Source: Bradyrhizobium sp. B097 (GTDB taxonomy: Bacteria; Pseudomonadota; Alphaproteobacteria; Rhizobiales; Xanthobacteraceae). Taken from it: DNA of 64,000 nt. Both the position numbers and the translations under genes were made by a program. Below the pieces are notes generated by a model. That model did no database searches. It was not told the origin of the DNA and saw only the letters and a list, made by a program, of their open reading frames with translations. The stretch is taken from contig NZ_CP152412.1 in the NCBI RefSeq assembly GCF_038957035.1, positions 2,166,501-2,230,500 on the forward strand. Reading direction: 5' to 3'. Numbering within the stretch: the stretch's first letter is position 1; every line of letters starts with the position of its first letter. Shown here in pieces: positions 1 through 8,050 of the stretch.

Positions 1-351
1 TGGCGCCTGCCCGGCATGGACGAGGCGCGTGCCAAGCGCAGGCTCTACCGGCTCGACGAGGAGCCCTATCGCGACCGGCTGCTGCTCGCCTGGGCGCGAA
101 CCGGCGCGGACCGCGATGTCGATCAATGGCGCGCGCTCGCCACGCTGCCGCAGCGCTGGCGCGCGCCTCACTTTCCGTTGCGGGCGTCGGATTTCATCGC
201 ACGCGGGATCGCCGAGGGACCAGCGCTGGGGCACGTCCTGACCTTGGCCGAGGATGCCTGGCTAGCCGCGGATTTCCCGCTGGATCCGCAGGTGTTGTCT
301 GGCATCGCCGACCAGACCGTTTCCCGTTTCACCCGCGATCATCGGCTCTAG
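1..351 (+). CDS. CCA tRNA nucleotidyltransferase / poly(A) polymerase, C-terminal fragment
   Basis: The reading frame is open from the first base of the window and stops at 351, so only the last 116 residues are present. The text, including RLYRLDEEPYRDRLLLAWAR and the FPLRASDFIARGIAEGPALG segment, resembles the C-terminal helical domain of alphaproteobacterial CCA-adding enzymes/poly(A) polymerases, which add or repair the 3' CCA of tRNA in the cytoplasm. The nucleotidyltransferase head with its catalytic aspartates lies outside the window, so this call rests on the tail alone. The gene converges on the DUF2158 gene ending at 497. Confidence 0.65.
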   Translation, partial: WRLPGMDEARAKRRLYRLDEEPYRDRLLLAWARTGADRDVDQWRALATLPQRWRAPHFPLRASDFIARGIAEGPALGHVLTLAEDAWLAADFPLDPQVLSGIADQTVSRFTRDHRL

Positions 352-396
352 ATTTTCTGGCTGGGTTTGTCGCTGGATGTTCTTGCCGGCATCTCA

Positions 397-421
397 ATGC
401 CGCCGTGATCATCGGCGGCAT
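397..421. terminator. Hairpin between convergent genes
   Basis: Perfect 8-bp arms ATGCCGCC (397-404) and GGCGGCAT (414-421) with a 9-base loop, 45 bp after the stop at 351 and before the convergent gene ending at 497. There is no T-run, so a terminator role is inferred from position only. Confidence 0.3.
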
Positions 422-496
422 GGTGACGATTGGCTGAACGACGATTGTGGAGACGATGCCGCCGGCATGTGCCAGACAGCATCGCGCCAACAGATC

Positions 497-775
497 TCAA
501 GCCGCCTTGCGCTTCTTCTTGCGGTCGCCGTCGTCGTCCTCGTCTTCGTCGTCCTCTTCTTCCTCGTCTTCGTCCTCGTCCTCGTCGTCTTCCTCTTCAT
601 CGTCTTCCGGATCGATTTCGGCCGACTCAAGTGCGACGAGCGGCAGGGTTTCGCGAAACAGGTCGCCGTCCGTGCCCATCCACAGGCACTCGACCTTGTC
701 TTCGTCGACTTCCACCACCGTGATCGGATGGCCGCCGGATTTCAGCATGACGACATCGCCTGGTTTCAGTTCCAT
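497..775 (-). CDS. DUF2158 (YodC-like) small protein with polyacidic tail
   Basis: 92 residues. Residues 1-52 form a DUF2158-type domain (MELKPGDVVMLKSGG start, then ECLWMGTDGDLFRETLP), a small beta-barrel family of unknown function. Residues about 54-84 are almost entirely Asp and Glu, and the last residues are basic (DRKKKRKAA). The acidic tail is encoded by a low-complexity GA-rich stretch at about 505-610. GGAGGG lies about 6 bases before the ATG, which supports the start. It is a single gene, 111 bp downstream of the HAD gene on the same strand. The family is recognised; the function is not. Confidence 0.75.
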   Translation of the reverse strand: MELKPGDVVMLKSGGHPITVVEVDEDKVECLWMGTDGDLFRETLPLVALESAEIDPEDDEEEDDEDEDEDEEEEDDEDEDDDGDRKKKRKAA

Positions 776-886
776 GATTATCCCTCCGCGCTGGATGACG
801 CGGACGGCAAGCTAGCGACCGGTGATGACAGTGCGATCACGGCCGGCGCCTGGCGCGGTGGATTTGCGGTGAAAACAGAAGCTGCG

Positions 887-1627
887 TTATTTCGGCGCGG
901 CCGGAACCAGCTCGGTCAGCGAGCGGATGATGCGGTCGGGCTTGATCGTCGATCCCGGCGGCAGCCCGACACCGTGCACGTCCATCCAGATCGCATAGAT
1001 GCCAAGCCGCTGCGGCGCCACGACTTCCCACTCCAGATTGTCGCCGATCATCCAGGTATCCGATGCGGTGACGCCGAGCGCCTGCATCGCGTGCAGATAG
1101 GCGCGCTCCTCCGGCTTGCCGAAACCGTGCTCGCCCTCGATCTGGATGTGATCGAAGCGATGGCCGAGCGCGAAGCGCTCGACCTTGGCGCGCTGCATGT
1201 CGGCGGCACCGTTGGTGACCAGCGCGAGCTTGATGCCGAGCGCCTTGAACGTATCGATCGCTTGATGCGCGCCAGGGAAGACAAACATCTCCTCCTCGCG
1301 ATAGGCGGTGAAGCGATCGGCGATGCGGTCCGCGAGATCGTCCGGCAGCGTACGATGGCCGGCCGCCGCAAGCTGAGCGAAGCCGCCCTTCACGGTCAGC
1401 CGCCGCGCCTCGCCGAGCTTGATCCGCCAGATCGGCTCGGCGGTCGACCAGAATTGCCGTGCAGAGGCCAACAGCGCCGTCGCGACCATGTCCGGGGGCA
1501 GGGGAGCGAGCTCCGCGGCGAACTCGGTGGTGATCGTGTTCCAGGCGATCTCGGGACGTCCATAGGCCGACAGGATGGTGTCATCCATGTCGATCAGCAT
1601 CGCGCGCGGCAGCTTGGTCACGGCCAT
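887..1627 (-). CDS. HAD-family hydrolase (YjjG-like phosphatase)
   Basis: 246 residues with the HAD motifs in order: the nucleophile motif LIDMDDTIL near residue 13, motif II VTNGAA near 139, the lysine motif GKPEERAY near 172, and [10 protein letters not shown] near 195 for magnesium binding. The helical cap falls between motifs I and II, as in subfamily I pyrimidine-nucleotidase and phosphoglycolate-type enzymes; the substrate cannot be read from sequence. Its start overlaps the last 10 bases of hemF (1618-1627), so translation is probably coupled and it is the last gene of the trmL-queE-queD-hemF run. Confidence 0.85.
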   Translation of the reverse strand: MAVTKLPRAMLIDMDDTILSAYGRPEIAWNTITTEFAAELAPLPPDMVATALLASARQFWSTAEPIWRIKLGEARRLTVKGGFAQLAAAGHRTLPDDLADRIADRFTAYREEEMFVFPGAHQAIDTFKALGIKLALVTNGAADMQRAKVERFALGHRFDHIQIEGEHGFGKPEERAYLHAMQALGVTASDTWMIGDNLEWEVVAPQRLGIYAIWMDVHGVGLPPGSTIKPDRIIRSLTELVPAAPK

Positions 1628-2514
1628 TTCACCTCCGGCGGCAGCGATGACAGGATCGAATCGACATTGCCGCCGGTCTTCAGGCCGAAGATGGTGCCGC
1701 GATCATAGAGCAGGTTGAACTCGACATAGCGGCCGCGGCGGATCAGCTGCTCGTCGCGATCCTCCGCGCTCCAGTCGGCCTCGAAATTGCGCCGCACCAG
1801 GTCGGGATAGATCTTCAGGAAGCTGCGCCCGACGTCCCGGGTGAAGGCGAGGTCGGCTTCCCAATCGCCGCTGTCGTGCCAGTCATAGAAGATGCCGCCG
1901 ATGCCGCGCGCTTCCTTGCGGTGTGGCAGATAGAAATAGTCGTCGCACCATTTCTTGTACTTGTCGTAGTCGGCGACGCCGTTCGGTCCGCTGCAGGCCT
2001 CTTTCATCGCGGCATGGAAGGCGACCGTATCGGGGTCTTCCTGGGTGCGCCGCCGGTTCAGCACTGGCGTCAAGTCGGCACCGCCGCCGAACCAGGCCTT
2101 GGTGGTGACGACGAAGCGGGTGTTCATGTGCACGGCGGGCACGTTCGGATTGCGCAAATGCGCGATCAGCGAAATGCCGGAGGCCCAGAACCTCGGATCG
2201 TCGGCGGCGCCGGGAATCTGCGCGCGGAATTCGGGAGCGAACTCGCCATGCACGGTCGAGCAGTGCACGCCGACCTTCTCGAACAGCCGGCCCTTCATGA
2301 TCGACATCACGCCGCCGCCGCCGGGCTTGCCGGTATGGTCGGTGCGATCCCAGGGGGTGCGCACGAACCGGCCGGCATTGCCGGGATAGAGCGCTGCGGG
2401 GGCATCGTCCTCGAGCTTCTCGAAGGCCGCGCAGATCTCGTTGCGCAGCGCCTCGAACCAGCCGCGCGCACGCGCCTTGCGGTCTTCGATGATGGCGGGG
2501 TCTGTTGGCAGCAT
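1618..2514 (-). CDS. hemF: Oxygen-dependent coproporphyrinogen III oxidase
   Basis: HemF decarboxylates coproporphyrinogen III to protoporphyrinogen IX with O2 in haem synthesis, in the cytoplasm. The 298-residue product has the family signatures [10 protein letters not shown] (about residue 66), VHMNTRF, and [10 protein letters not shown], and ends in the usual LPPEVKW-type tail. The frame stays open upstream, but ATG at 2514 gives the normal family length and lies two bases beyond the queD stop (2517), with AAGG just before it. It overlaps the HAD gene by 10 bp at its 3' end. Rhizobia usually also carry the oxygen-independent HemN elsewhere. Confidence 0.95.
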   Translation of the reverse strand: MLPTDPAIIEDRKARARGWFEALRNEICAAFEKLEDDAPAALYPGNAGRFVRTPWDRTDHTGKPGGGGVMSIMKGRLFEKVGVHCSTVHGEFAPEFRAQIPGAADDPRFWASGISLIAHLRNPNVPAVHMNTRFVVTTKAWFGGGADLTPVLNRRRTQEDPDTVAFHAAMKEACSGPNGVADYDKYKKWCDDYFYLPHRKEARGIGGIFYDWHDSGDWEADLAFTRDVGRSFLKIYPDLVRRNFEADWSAEDRDEQLIRRGRYVEFNLLYDRGTIFGLKTGGNVDSILSSLPPEVKWP

Positions 2515-2516
2515 GG

Positions 2517-2882
2517 CTAACCTTGCGGGCCGAAATAGCTGCAGCTCTCGTTGCAGCTGTCGCGATGGACGCTGACGCGGGTCAGCTTGCCCGCGTGTTG
2601 CAGCCGCTCCCAGATGAAGCGTGAGAGATTCTCCAGCGTCGGCACGCCGATCGCCTCGATCTTGTTGAGGAACTTGTGGTCGAGCGTCTTCTGCACCTCG
2701 GCCATGGCGCGTTCGAGCAGGCCGAGATCGACCACCATGCCGGTTTTCGGATCGGGTGTGCCGCGGACGGTAACCTCGGCTCGAAACGAGTGACCGTGGA
2801 TCTCCTCGCTGGCAGTGCCAAAGGTCGTTCCGGATAGCGCATGCGCAGCCTCGAACCGAAACGCTTTCGTCAATTCCCACAT
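2517..2882 (-). CDS. queD: 6-carboxytetrahydropterin synthase family protein
   Basis: QueD makes 6-carboxy-5,6,7,8-tetrahydropterin from dihydroneopterin triphosphate, the second committed step to queuosine. The 121-residue product starting at ATG 2882 has the three zinc histidines (His14 in FEAAHAL, His29 and His31 in IHGHSF). The residue aligned with the catalytic cysteine of E. coli QueD (CxxxHGH) is Ser25 here (SEEIHGH), and a CNESC motif appears near the C-terminus, so it belongs to a variant subgroup. It sits between queE and hemF in one run, which supports a role in queuosine synthesis; activity is inferred. Confidence 0.85.
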   Translation of the reverse strand: MWELTKAFRFEAAHALSGTTFGTASEEIHGHSFRAEVTVRGTPDPKTGMVVDLGLLERAMAEVQKTLDHKFLNKIEAIGVPTLENLSRFIWERLQHAGKLTRVSVHRDSCNESCSYFGPQG

Positions 2883-2916
2883 CTCGTTCAACAATCCAGT
2901 TCTGACAAAGTAGAGT

Positions 2917-3549
2917 TCATCTGATGCCGAGCGTCTTGTGCGTCTGCACGCTGAGGCGCCATTGCGGGTGCTTCAGGCAGTATGCGATCGCCCGCTCGGT
3001 ATTCTCGATCACGTCGGGGCCGTCCATCGGTTGCAGCGAGAAGCGCTCGAAGGCGAGCCCGGCGAAATCCTCCGGCGTGTTTTCCGGCTGCGGATAGACC
3101 AGCTTGAGTTCGTGCCCCTTGCGCACCACGAGCTCGGATGCGGCCTTGGGGCTGACGCAGACCCAATCGAGCCCGTCGGGCGGGGCGATGGTGCCGTTGG
3201 TCTCGATCGCGATCGCAAAGCCGTGGCCGTGCAGGGCCTCGATCAGAGCTTTATCGACCTGCAGCAGCGGCTCGCCGCCGGTCAGCACCACGTAGCGGTC
3301 GGCTTCGCCCCCGGTCCATTGCGCGGCAATGGTGCCGGCGAGCTCGGCCGCGTCGGCATAGCGGCCGCCGAGCGTGCCGTCGGTGCCGACGAAATCGGTG
3401 TCGCAGAAGCGGCAGACTGCCCCAGTGCGGTCCTGCTCGCGGCCGCTCCACAGGTTGCAGCCGGCGAAGCGGCAGAACACGGAGGCCCGGCCCGCATGGG
3501 CGCCTTCGCCCTGCAGGGTGAGAAAGATCTCCTTGACCGCGTAGCTCAC
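2917..3549 (-). CDS. queE: 7-carboxy-7-deazaguanine synthase (radical SAM)
   Basis: QueE converts QueD's product to 7-carboxy-7-deazaguanine using a 4Fe-4S radical SAM centre. The 210-residue frame from GTG 3549 begins VSYAVKEIFLTLQGEG, the normal family start. The cluster motif is CX14CX2C (GCNLWSG...VCRFCDTDF), the spacing found in one QueE clade instead of the usual CX3CX2C. LTGGEPLLQ and ETNGT follow. An in-frame ATG at 3669 would add 40 residues that overlap trmL and a 15-bp tandem repeat, so I reject that start. It lies 10 bp after trmL and 34 bp before queD. Confidence 0.92.
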   Translation of the reverse strand: MSYAVKEIFLTLQGEGAHAGRASVFCRFAGCNLWSGREQDRTGAVCRFCDTDFVGTDGTLGGRYADAAELAGTIAAQWTGGEADRYVVLTGGEPLLQVDKALIEALHGHGFAIAIETNGTIAPPDGLDWVCVSPKAASELVVRKGHELKLVYPQPENTPEDFAGLAFERFSLQPMDGPDVIENTERAIAYCLKHPQWRLSVQTHKTLGIR

Positions 3550-3559
3550 CAAAAATCCC

Positions 3560-4060
3560 TTAAGTTGCCGAACCGGCAGTTCCTGAGCCGGCAAGTCCTG
3601 AACCGGCAAGCCCTGAACCCGTCTGTCGCAGCGCTTCTCCGACTGCCATGGCCGCGGTGACCGCCACATTGAGCGAGCGCAGGGACGGCTTGATCGGAAT
3701 CAGCAGCCGCGCATCCGCGGCGGCCACGACCGCCTCGGTCACCCCTGCCGTTTCGCGCCCGAAAAGCAGGACATCGGAGGCCGTATACGCGAAATCAAGA
3801 TAGGATTTCGCCGCCTTGGTCGTGAACAGGACCAGCCGGCATCCGGCCTCGGCCCGCCATTCCTCGAATTTCGACCATGAGTCGTGACGCTTCAACCGCA
3901 CATGGTCGAGATAGTCCATACCCGCCCGGCGGAAATTCCGGTCCGAGGTGTCGAACCCTGCCGGTTCGATGATATGGGCTGCCACGTCCAGGCAGGCGCA
4001 GAGGCGCAGAATCGTCCCTGTATTCTGGGGGATGTCGGGCTGGAACAGCGCGATCTGCAT
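3560..4060 (-). CDS. trmL: tRNA (cytidine(34)-2'-O)-methyltransferase (SPOUT)
   Basis: TrmL 2'-O-methylates the wobble base of tRNA-Leu isoacceptors. The 166-residue product shows the SPOUT features: start MQIALFQPDIPQNTGTILRL, FGRETAGV near residue 100, and the knot motif SLNVAVTAAMAVGEAL near 130. After the knot the usual end is extended by about 18 residues made of SGLAG repeats, encoded by a 15-bp tandem repeat (3573-3617). It is the first gene of the run trmL-queE-queD-hemF-HAD; its partners queE and queD act on another wobble position. Confidence 0.92.
   Translation of the reverse strand: MQIALFQPDIPQNTGTILRLCACLDVAAHIIEPAGFDTSDRNFRRAGMDYLDHVRLKRHDSWSKFEEWRAEAGCRLVLFTTKAAKSYLDFAYTASDVLLFGRETAGVTEAVVAAADARLLIPIKPSLRSLNVAVTAAMAVGEALRQTGSGLAGSGLAGSGTAGSAT
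3573..3617. repeat. 15-bp tandem repeat, three units
   Basis: Three consecutive 15-bp units, each close to CCGGCAAGTCCTGAA, at 3573-3587, 3588-3602 and 3603-3617. They lie inside the 3' end of trmL, in frame, and give the SGLAG/SGTAG tail. They end 24 bp upstream of the queE start. Confidence 0.9.
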
Positions 4061-4337
4061 GGTGCGGGCGACCTGTGAAATCCGGATGAAATTGTCTCAA
4101 TAAAACATCGCTTGGCGCGGATTTCGTGCATTGCACGTGTGCGAGCCGATAGCGGGCTTGCGCTCGTCCGGCAAGGGTGCCAATAGAACGATTCTGGACT
4201 GCTGTTCCGCCATTTGGGGTGGGGAATAGTGGTTTTCTGCCGCCGCGGGGGCCGCGGGCGCCGGCAGCCTTTCTTGGGGCGCGTTCTGCGTCTCCGGGGC
4301 GGTTCCACCGGCTGCAGAAAAGAAAGGGCTAGGAATC

Positions 4338-4868
4338 GTGACGACAGCGTCTTCGGCGGACCATCCGACACGCCGTGATTTTCTCTTTGTTGCAACCGGA
4401 GCTGCCGCCGTCGTCGGCGCAGCCGCGACCGTCTGGCCGCTGGTTGCCCAGATGAACCCGGATGCCGCGACGATCGCGGCCGGCGCGCCGATCCAGGTCG
4501 ATCTGACGCCGATCGCCGAGGGCCAGGACATCAAGGTCTTCTGGCGCGGCAAGCCGATCTACATCAGCCATCGCACCAAGAAGCAGATCCAGGAGGCCCA
4601 GAGCGTGCCGCTCTCGAGCCTGCCCGATCCGCAGCCCGACTCGGCCCGCGTCAAGGCAGGCCACGACCAGTGGCTGGTCGTGATCGGCATCTGCACCCAT
4701 CTCGGCTGTATCCCGATCGCCCATGAGGGCAATTACGACGGCTTCTTCTGCCCCTGCCACGGCTCGCAGTACGACTCCTCCGGTCGTATTCGCCAGGGGC
4801 CGGCGCCCGCCAACCTGCCGGTGCCGCCCTACGCCTTCCTTTCCGACACCAAAATCCAGATCGGCTAA
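4338..4868 (+). CDS. fbcF: Ubiquinol-cytochrome c reductase Rieske iron-sulfur subunit
   Basis: The Rieske subunit (petA in other naming) of the bc1 complex, 176 residues. A Tat-type N-terminus ([18 protein letters not shown]) serves as the membrane anchor. The 2Fe-2S ligands are in CTHLGC (about residue 127) and CPCHGS (about 147), with two Cys and two His as expected. The GTG at 4338 follows AGGA and gives the standard start before the Tat motif. The cytochrome b/c1 fusion gene starts 72 bp downstream on the same strand, which matches the fbcFH operon known from Bradyrhizobium japonicum. Confidence 0.96.
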   Translation: MTTASSADHPTRRDFLFVATGAAAVVGAAATVWPLVAQMNPDAATIAAGAPIQVDLTPIAEGQDIKVFWRGKPIYISHRTKKQIQEAQSVPLSSLPDPQPDSARVKAGHDQWLVVIGICTHLGCIPIAHEGNYDGFFCPCHGSQYDSSGRIRQGPAPANLPVPPYAFLSDTKIQIG

Positions 4869-4940
4869 GTCCCGGACCCTCCGGGATTTCGGCTTCCCCT
4901 TGGACCCATCGCGTCGTTTTTCTTCTTCAGGATCGCATCA

Positions 4941-7013
4941 ATGAGCGGACCATCTGATTTTCAACCGAGCAACCCCGCCTTGAAGTGGATCGAACGGCGC
5001 CTTCCGATCTTCGGCCTCGTCCACTCCTCGTTCGTGGCCTATCCGACGCCGCGCAACCTGAACTACTGGTGGACCTTCGGCGCCATCCTTTCGATGATGC
5101 TGGCGCTGCAGATCCTGACCGGCGTGATCCTGGCGATGCACTACACGCCGCATGCCGATCTCGCCTTCAAGTCGGTCGAGCTGATCGTCCGCGACGTCAA
5201 TTACGGCTGGCTGCTGCGCAACATGCACGCCTGCGGCGCGTCGATGTTCTTCTTCGCCGTCTACATCCACATGTTCCGCGGTCTCTATTACGGGTCGTAC
5301 AAGGAGCCGCGCGAGGTGCTGTGGATCCTCGGCGTCATCATCTACCTCCTGATGATGGCAACCGGCTTCATGGGCTACGTGCTGCCGTGGGGCCAGATGA
5401 GCTTCTGGGGCGCTACCGTCATCACCAACCTGTTCTCGGCCGTGCCGTATTTCGGCGAGAGCATCGTGACCCTGCTGTGGGGCGGCTATTCGGTCGGCAA
5501 CCCGACGCTGAACCGCTTCTTCTCGCTGCACTATCTGCTGCCGTTCGTGATCGCCGGCGTGGTCGTGCTGCACATCTGGGCGCTGCATGTCGCGGGTCAG
5601 AACAACCCGGCCGGCGTCGAGGCCAAGACCGAGAAGGACACCGTTCCGTTCACGCCGTATGCGACGATCAAGGACGCGTTCGGTGTGTCGTGCTTCCTGA
5701 TCTTCTTCGCCTGGTTCATCTTCTACATGCCGAACTACCTCGGCGACGCCGACAACTACATCCCGGCGAATCCCGGCGTGACCCCGGCGCACATCGTGCC
5801 CGAATGGTACTACCTGCCGTTCTACGCGATCCTTCGTTCGATCCCGAACAAGCTCGCCGGTGTCGCGTGCATGTTCGGTGCGATCATCGTCTTGGCGTTC
5901 CTGCCCTGGCTCGACAACGCACGGACCCGGTCGTCGAAGTATCGTCCGCTGGCCAAGCAGTTCTTCTGGATCTTCGTGGTGGTCTGCATCCTGCTCGGCT
6001 ATCTCGGCTCGCAGCCGCCGGAAGGCATCTATGTGATCGCCGGCCGGATCCTGACGGTGTGCTACTTCGCCTACTTCCTGATCGTGCTGCCGCTGCTCGC
6101 CCGCATCGAGACGCCGCGCCCGGTGCCGAACTCGATCGCCGACGACGTGCTGGCGAAGAGCAAGGGCAGGGCGGCGACCGCAGCCTCCGTCATGTTTGCG
6201 CTGGCGGTGGCTGGCGGCCTGTTCGCCGGCAGCACCCAGAACGCCAAGGCCGAGGAGGGCGGCGACGCCCCGCCGGCCCAAAGCTGGTCGTTCTCCGGCC
6301 CGTTCGGCAAGTATGACCGCGGCTCGCTGCAGCGTGGCCTGAAGGTCTACAAGGAAGTCTGCTCGGCCTGCCACGGCCTGAACTACATCGCGTTCCGCAA
6401 CCTCGCCGATGCCGGCGGCCCCGGCTATTCGGAGGCGCAGGCGGCGGCTCTCGCGGCCGAGTACAAGATCAAGGACGGCCCGAACGACCAGGGCGAGATG
6501 TTCGAGCGCCCGGGCCGCCCGGCGGATTACTTCCCGGCGCCGTTCCCGAACGAGCAGGCCGCGCGCGTGGCCAATGGCGGCGCGGCACCGCCGGACCTCT
6601 CGCTGATCACCAAGGCGCGGTCCTACAAGCGCGGCTTCCCGCAGTTCGTGTTCGACTTCTTCACCCAGTACCAGGAGCAGGGCCCGGACTATGTCGACGC
6701 CGTTCTGCAGGGCTTCGAGGACAAGGCCCCGGCCGGCGTGACGATCCCGGAAGGCTCGTACTACAACAAGTACTTCCCCGGCCACGCCATCAAGATGCCG
6801 AAGCCGCTGTCTGACGGTCAGGTGACCTTCGACGACGGTTCGCCGGCGACGGTCAAGCAATACGCGCACGACGTCACCACGTTCCTGATGTGGGCCGCCG
6901 AGCCGCGCATGGAAGAGCGCAAGCGGATCGGCATGCAGGTGTTCTTCTTCCTCGTGATCTTCGCCATCCTGATGTACTTCACCAAGCGCAAGGTCTGGGC
7001 CAACGCTCACTGA
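4941..7013 (+). CDS. fbcH: Cytochrome b/c1 fusion precursor of the bc1 complex
   Basis: 690 residues. The N-terminal half is cytochrome b: haem-ligand histidine pairs in [19 protein letters not shown] and HIWALH, and the Qo-site PEWY motif (VPEWYYLP). A second signal sequence follows, ending AKA at residues 435-437, with predicted signal-peptidase cleavage before Glu438. The C-terminal half is cytochrome c1, with haem motif CSACH at residues 474-478, a methionine-bearing C-terminal region and a final membrane anchor near residue 670. In B. japonicum fbcH is translated as one polypeptide and cut into cytochromes b and c1; the layout here is the same. Confidence 0.97.
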   Translation: MSGPSDFQPSNPALKWIERRLPIFGLVHSSFVAYPTPRNLNYWWTFGAILSMMLALQILTGVILAMHYTPHADLAFKSVELIVRDVNYGWLLRNMHACGASMFFFAVYIHMFRGLYYGSYKEPREVLWILGVIIYLLMMATGFMGYVLPWGQMSFWGATVITNLFSAVPYFGESIVTLLWGGYSVGNPTLNRFFSLHYLLPFVIAGVVVLHIWALHVAGQNNPAGVEAKTEKDTVPFTPYATIKDAFGVSCFLIFFAWFIFYMPNYLGDADNYIPANPGVTPAHIVPEWYYLPFYAILRSIPNKLAGVACMFGAIIVLAFLPWLDNARTRSSKYRPLAKQFFWIFVVVCILLGYLGSQPPEGIYVIAGRILTVCYFAYFLIVLPLLARIETPRPVPNSIADDVLAKSKGRAATAASVMFALAVAGGLFAGSTQNAKAEEGGDAPPAQSWSFSGPFGKYDRGSLQRGLKVYKEVCSACHGLNYIAFRNLADAGGPGYSEAQAAALAAEYKIKDGPNDQGEMFERPGRPADYFPAPFPNEQAARVANGGAAPPDLSLITKARSYKRGFPQFVFDFFTQYQEQGPDYVDAVLQGFEDKAPAGVTIPEGSYYNKYFPGHAIKMPKPLSDGQVTFDDGSPATVKQYAHDVTTFLMWAAEPRMEERKRIGMQVFFFLVIFAILMYFTKRKVWANAH

Positions 7014-7033
7014 CCTCGGGTATCGCGAGTTTT

Positions 7034-7060
7034 GAAAAAGCCCCTTCGGGGGCTTTTTTG
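7034..7060 (+). terminator. Rho-independent terminator of fbcFH
   Basis: A GCCCC-TTCG-GGGGC hairpin preceded by AAAAA and followed by TTTTTT, 20 bp after the fbcH stop. The A and T runs on both sides make it potentially bidirectional. Confidence 0.93.
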
Positions 7061-7070
7061 TTGCCTGGAC

Positions 7071-7150
7071 GTCATTCCGGGATGGTGCGTGAGCACCAGA
7101 CCCGGAATCTCGAGATTCCGGGTTCGCTCTGACGAGCGCCCCGGAATGAC
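7071..7150. repeat. Palindromic intergenic repeat, family A (short form)
   Basis: Outer arms GTCATTCCGGG and CCGGAATGAC, with an inner palindrome CCGGAATCTCGAGATTCCGG at the centre. Nearly the same sequence recurs at 11589-11670, and longer relatives at 30029, 33392 and 45871. It lies between the fbcH terminator and the dienelactone hydrolase gene. Confidence 0.88.
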
Positions 7151-7227
7151 GCTGTCGTCAATTGCGTCCGCCACCGAGTACGGACAAAATACCGGCCAAT
7201 CAGCCGGCCAACATTGCGGAGGAACTC

Positions 7228-7902
7228 ATGGGTACCAGCATCAACTTCAAGCGTCCGGACGGCAAGGAAGCATCAGGCTATCTCGCCAACGCCGCGCGCG
7301 GCAACGCGCCCGGGGTCGTCGTGATCCAGGAATGGTGGGGGCTGCAGGACCAGATCAAGGGAATGTGCGACCGCTTCGCGCGGGCCGGCTTCGATGCGCT
7401 GGCGCCCGATCTCTACAAGGGCAAGGTGGTGCCGTATCACGACACCGACGCGGCCGGCAAAGAGATGAACTCGCTCGACTTCATGGACGCCACCACGCAG
7501 ACGGTGCGCGGCGCCGCGCAATATCTCGGCAAGAACGGCGCCAAGGTCGGCCTGACCGGCTTCTGCCTCGGCGGCGCGGTGACCATCATCGGCGCCACCA
7601 AGATCCCGGAGCTGACCGCCGGTGTGGTGTTCTACGGCATTCCGCCCGAGCAGGCGGCCAAGCCCTCGGACGTCAGAATTCCATTGCAGGGGCATTTTGC
7701 CACCAAGGACGACTGGTGCACGCCGGCGCTGGTCGATGGTTTTGAGAAGGCGATGAGGGCCGCCGGCAAATCGCTGGAGCTGTACCGCTATGACGCCGAC
7801 CACGGCTTCGGCAACGAGCAGCGCCTGTCAGTGCACGACCGGCAGTGTGCCGAACTGGCCTGGGACCGCGCGACGGACTTCTTCAAGAGACATCTGGGAT
7901 AA
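7228..7902 (+). CDS. Dienelactone hydrolase family protein
   Basis: 224 residues, alpha/beta hydrolase of the dienelactone hydrolase (carboxymethylenebutenolidase) family. The nucleophile is the Cys in GFCLGG (about residue 114); the acid and base appear in KDDW (about 163) and DADHGFG (about 193), and VVIQEWWG near residue 33 carries the conserved Glu. ATG 7228 follows GCGGAGGA; the longer frame upstream runs into repeat A and is not used. It is probably cytoplasmic with no signal peptide. The true substrate is unknown; the neighbouring VOC gene is convergent, so it is not an operon partner. Confidence 0.9.
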   Translation: MGTSINFKRPDGKEASGYLANAARGNAPGVVVIQEWWGLQDQIKGMCDRFARAGFDALAPDLYKGKVVPYHDTDAAGKEMNSLDFMDATTQTVRGAAQYLGKNGAKVGLTGFCLGGAVTIIGATKIPELTAGVVFYGIPPEQAAKPSDVRIPLQGHFATKDDWCTPALVDGFEKAMRAAGKSLELYRYDADHGFGNEQRLSVHDRQCAELAWDRATDFFKRHLG

Positions 7903-7924
7903 AGACGCGTCCCGCACACGCTGT

Positions 7925-8042
7925 GTCGTCCCTGCGAAAGCAGGGACCCATAACCACAGGATGCGGTTGTCTGGCGAGATGACTGCCAGTGTGCCCTTTA
8001 CCAAAGCCGCGGCGTATGGGTCCCTGCTTTCGCAGGGACGAC
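7925..8042. repeat. Palindromic intergenic repeat, family B
   Basis: Outer ends GTCGTCC and GGACGAC. The left arm holds CCCTGC-GAAA-GCAGGG and the right arm its counterpart CCCTGC-TTTC-GCAGGG, with CCATAACCAC and TATGGGTCC further in. It fills the gap between two convergent genes. Confidence 0.88.
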
Positions 8043-8050
8043 GGCGAGAT

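Noticed and set aside
447..815. Plus-strand frame with a long polyserine run
   Set aside because: It is the complement of the acidic tail of the DUF2158 gene; the serines come from TCG/TCC repeats.
3550..3669. Longer queE start at 3669
   Set aside because: It would add 40 residues from the tandem repeat and overlap trmL; the family start is at GTG 3549.
4938..7010. 690-residue open frame on the minus strand opposite fbcH
   Set aside because: It mirrors fbcH base by base and is His/Arg/Asp/Glu-rich without family features, as expected from the GC-rich third codon positions of the true gene.
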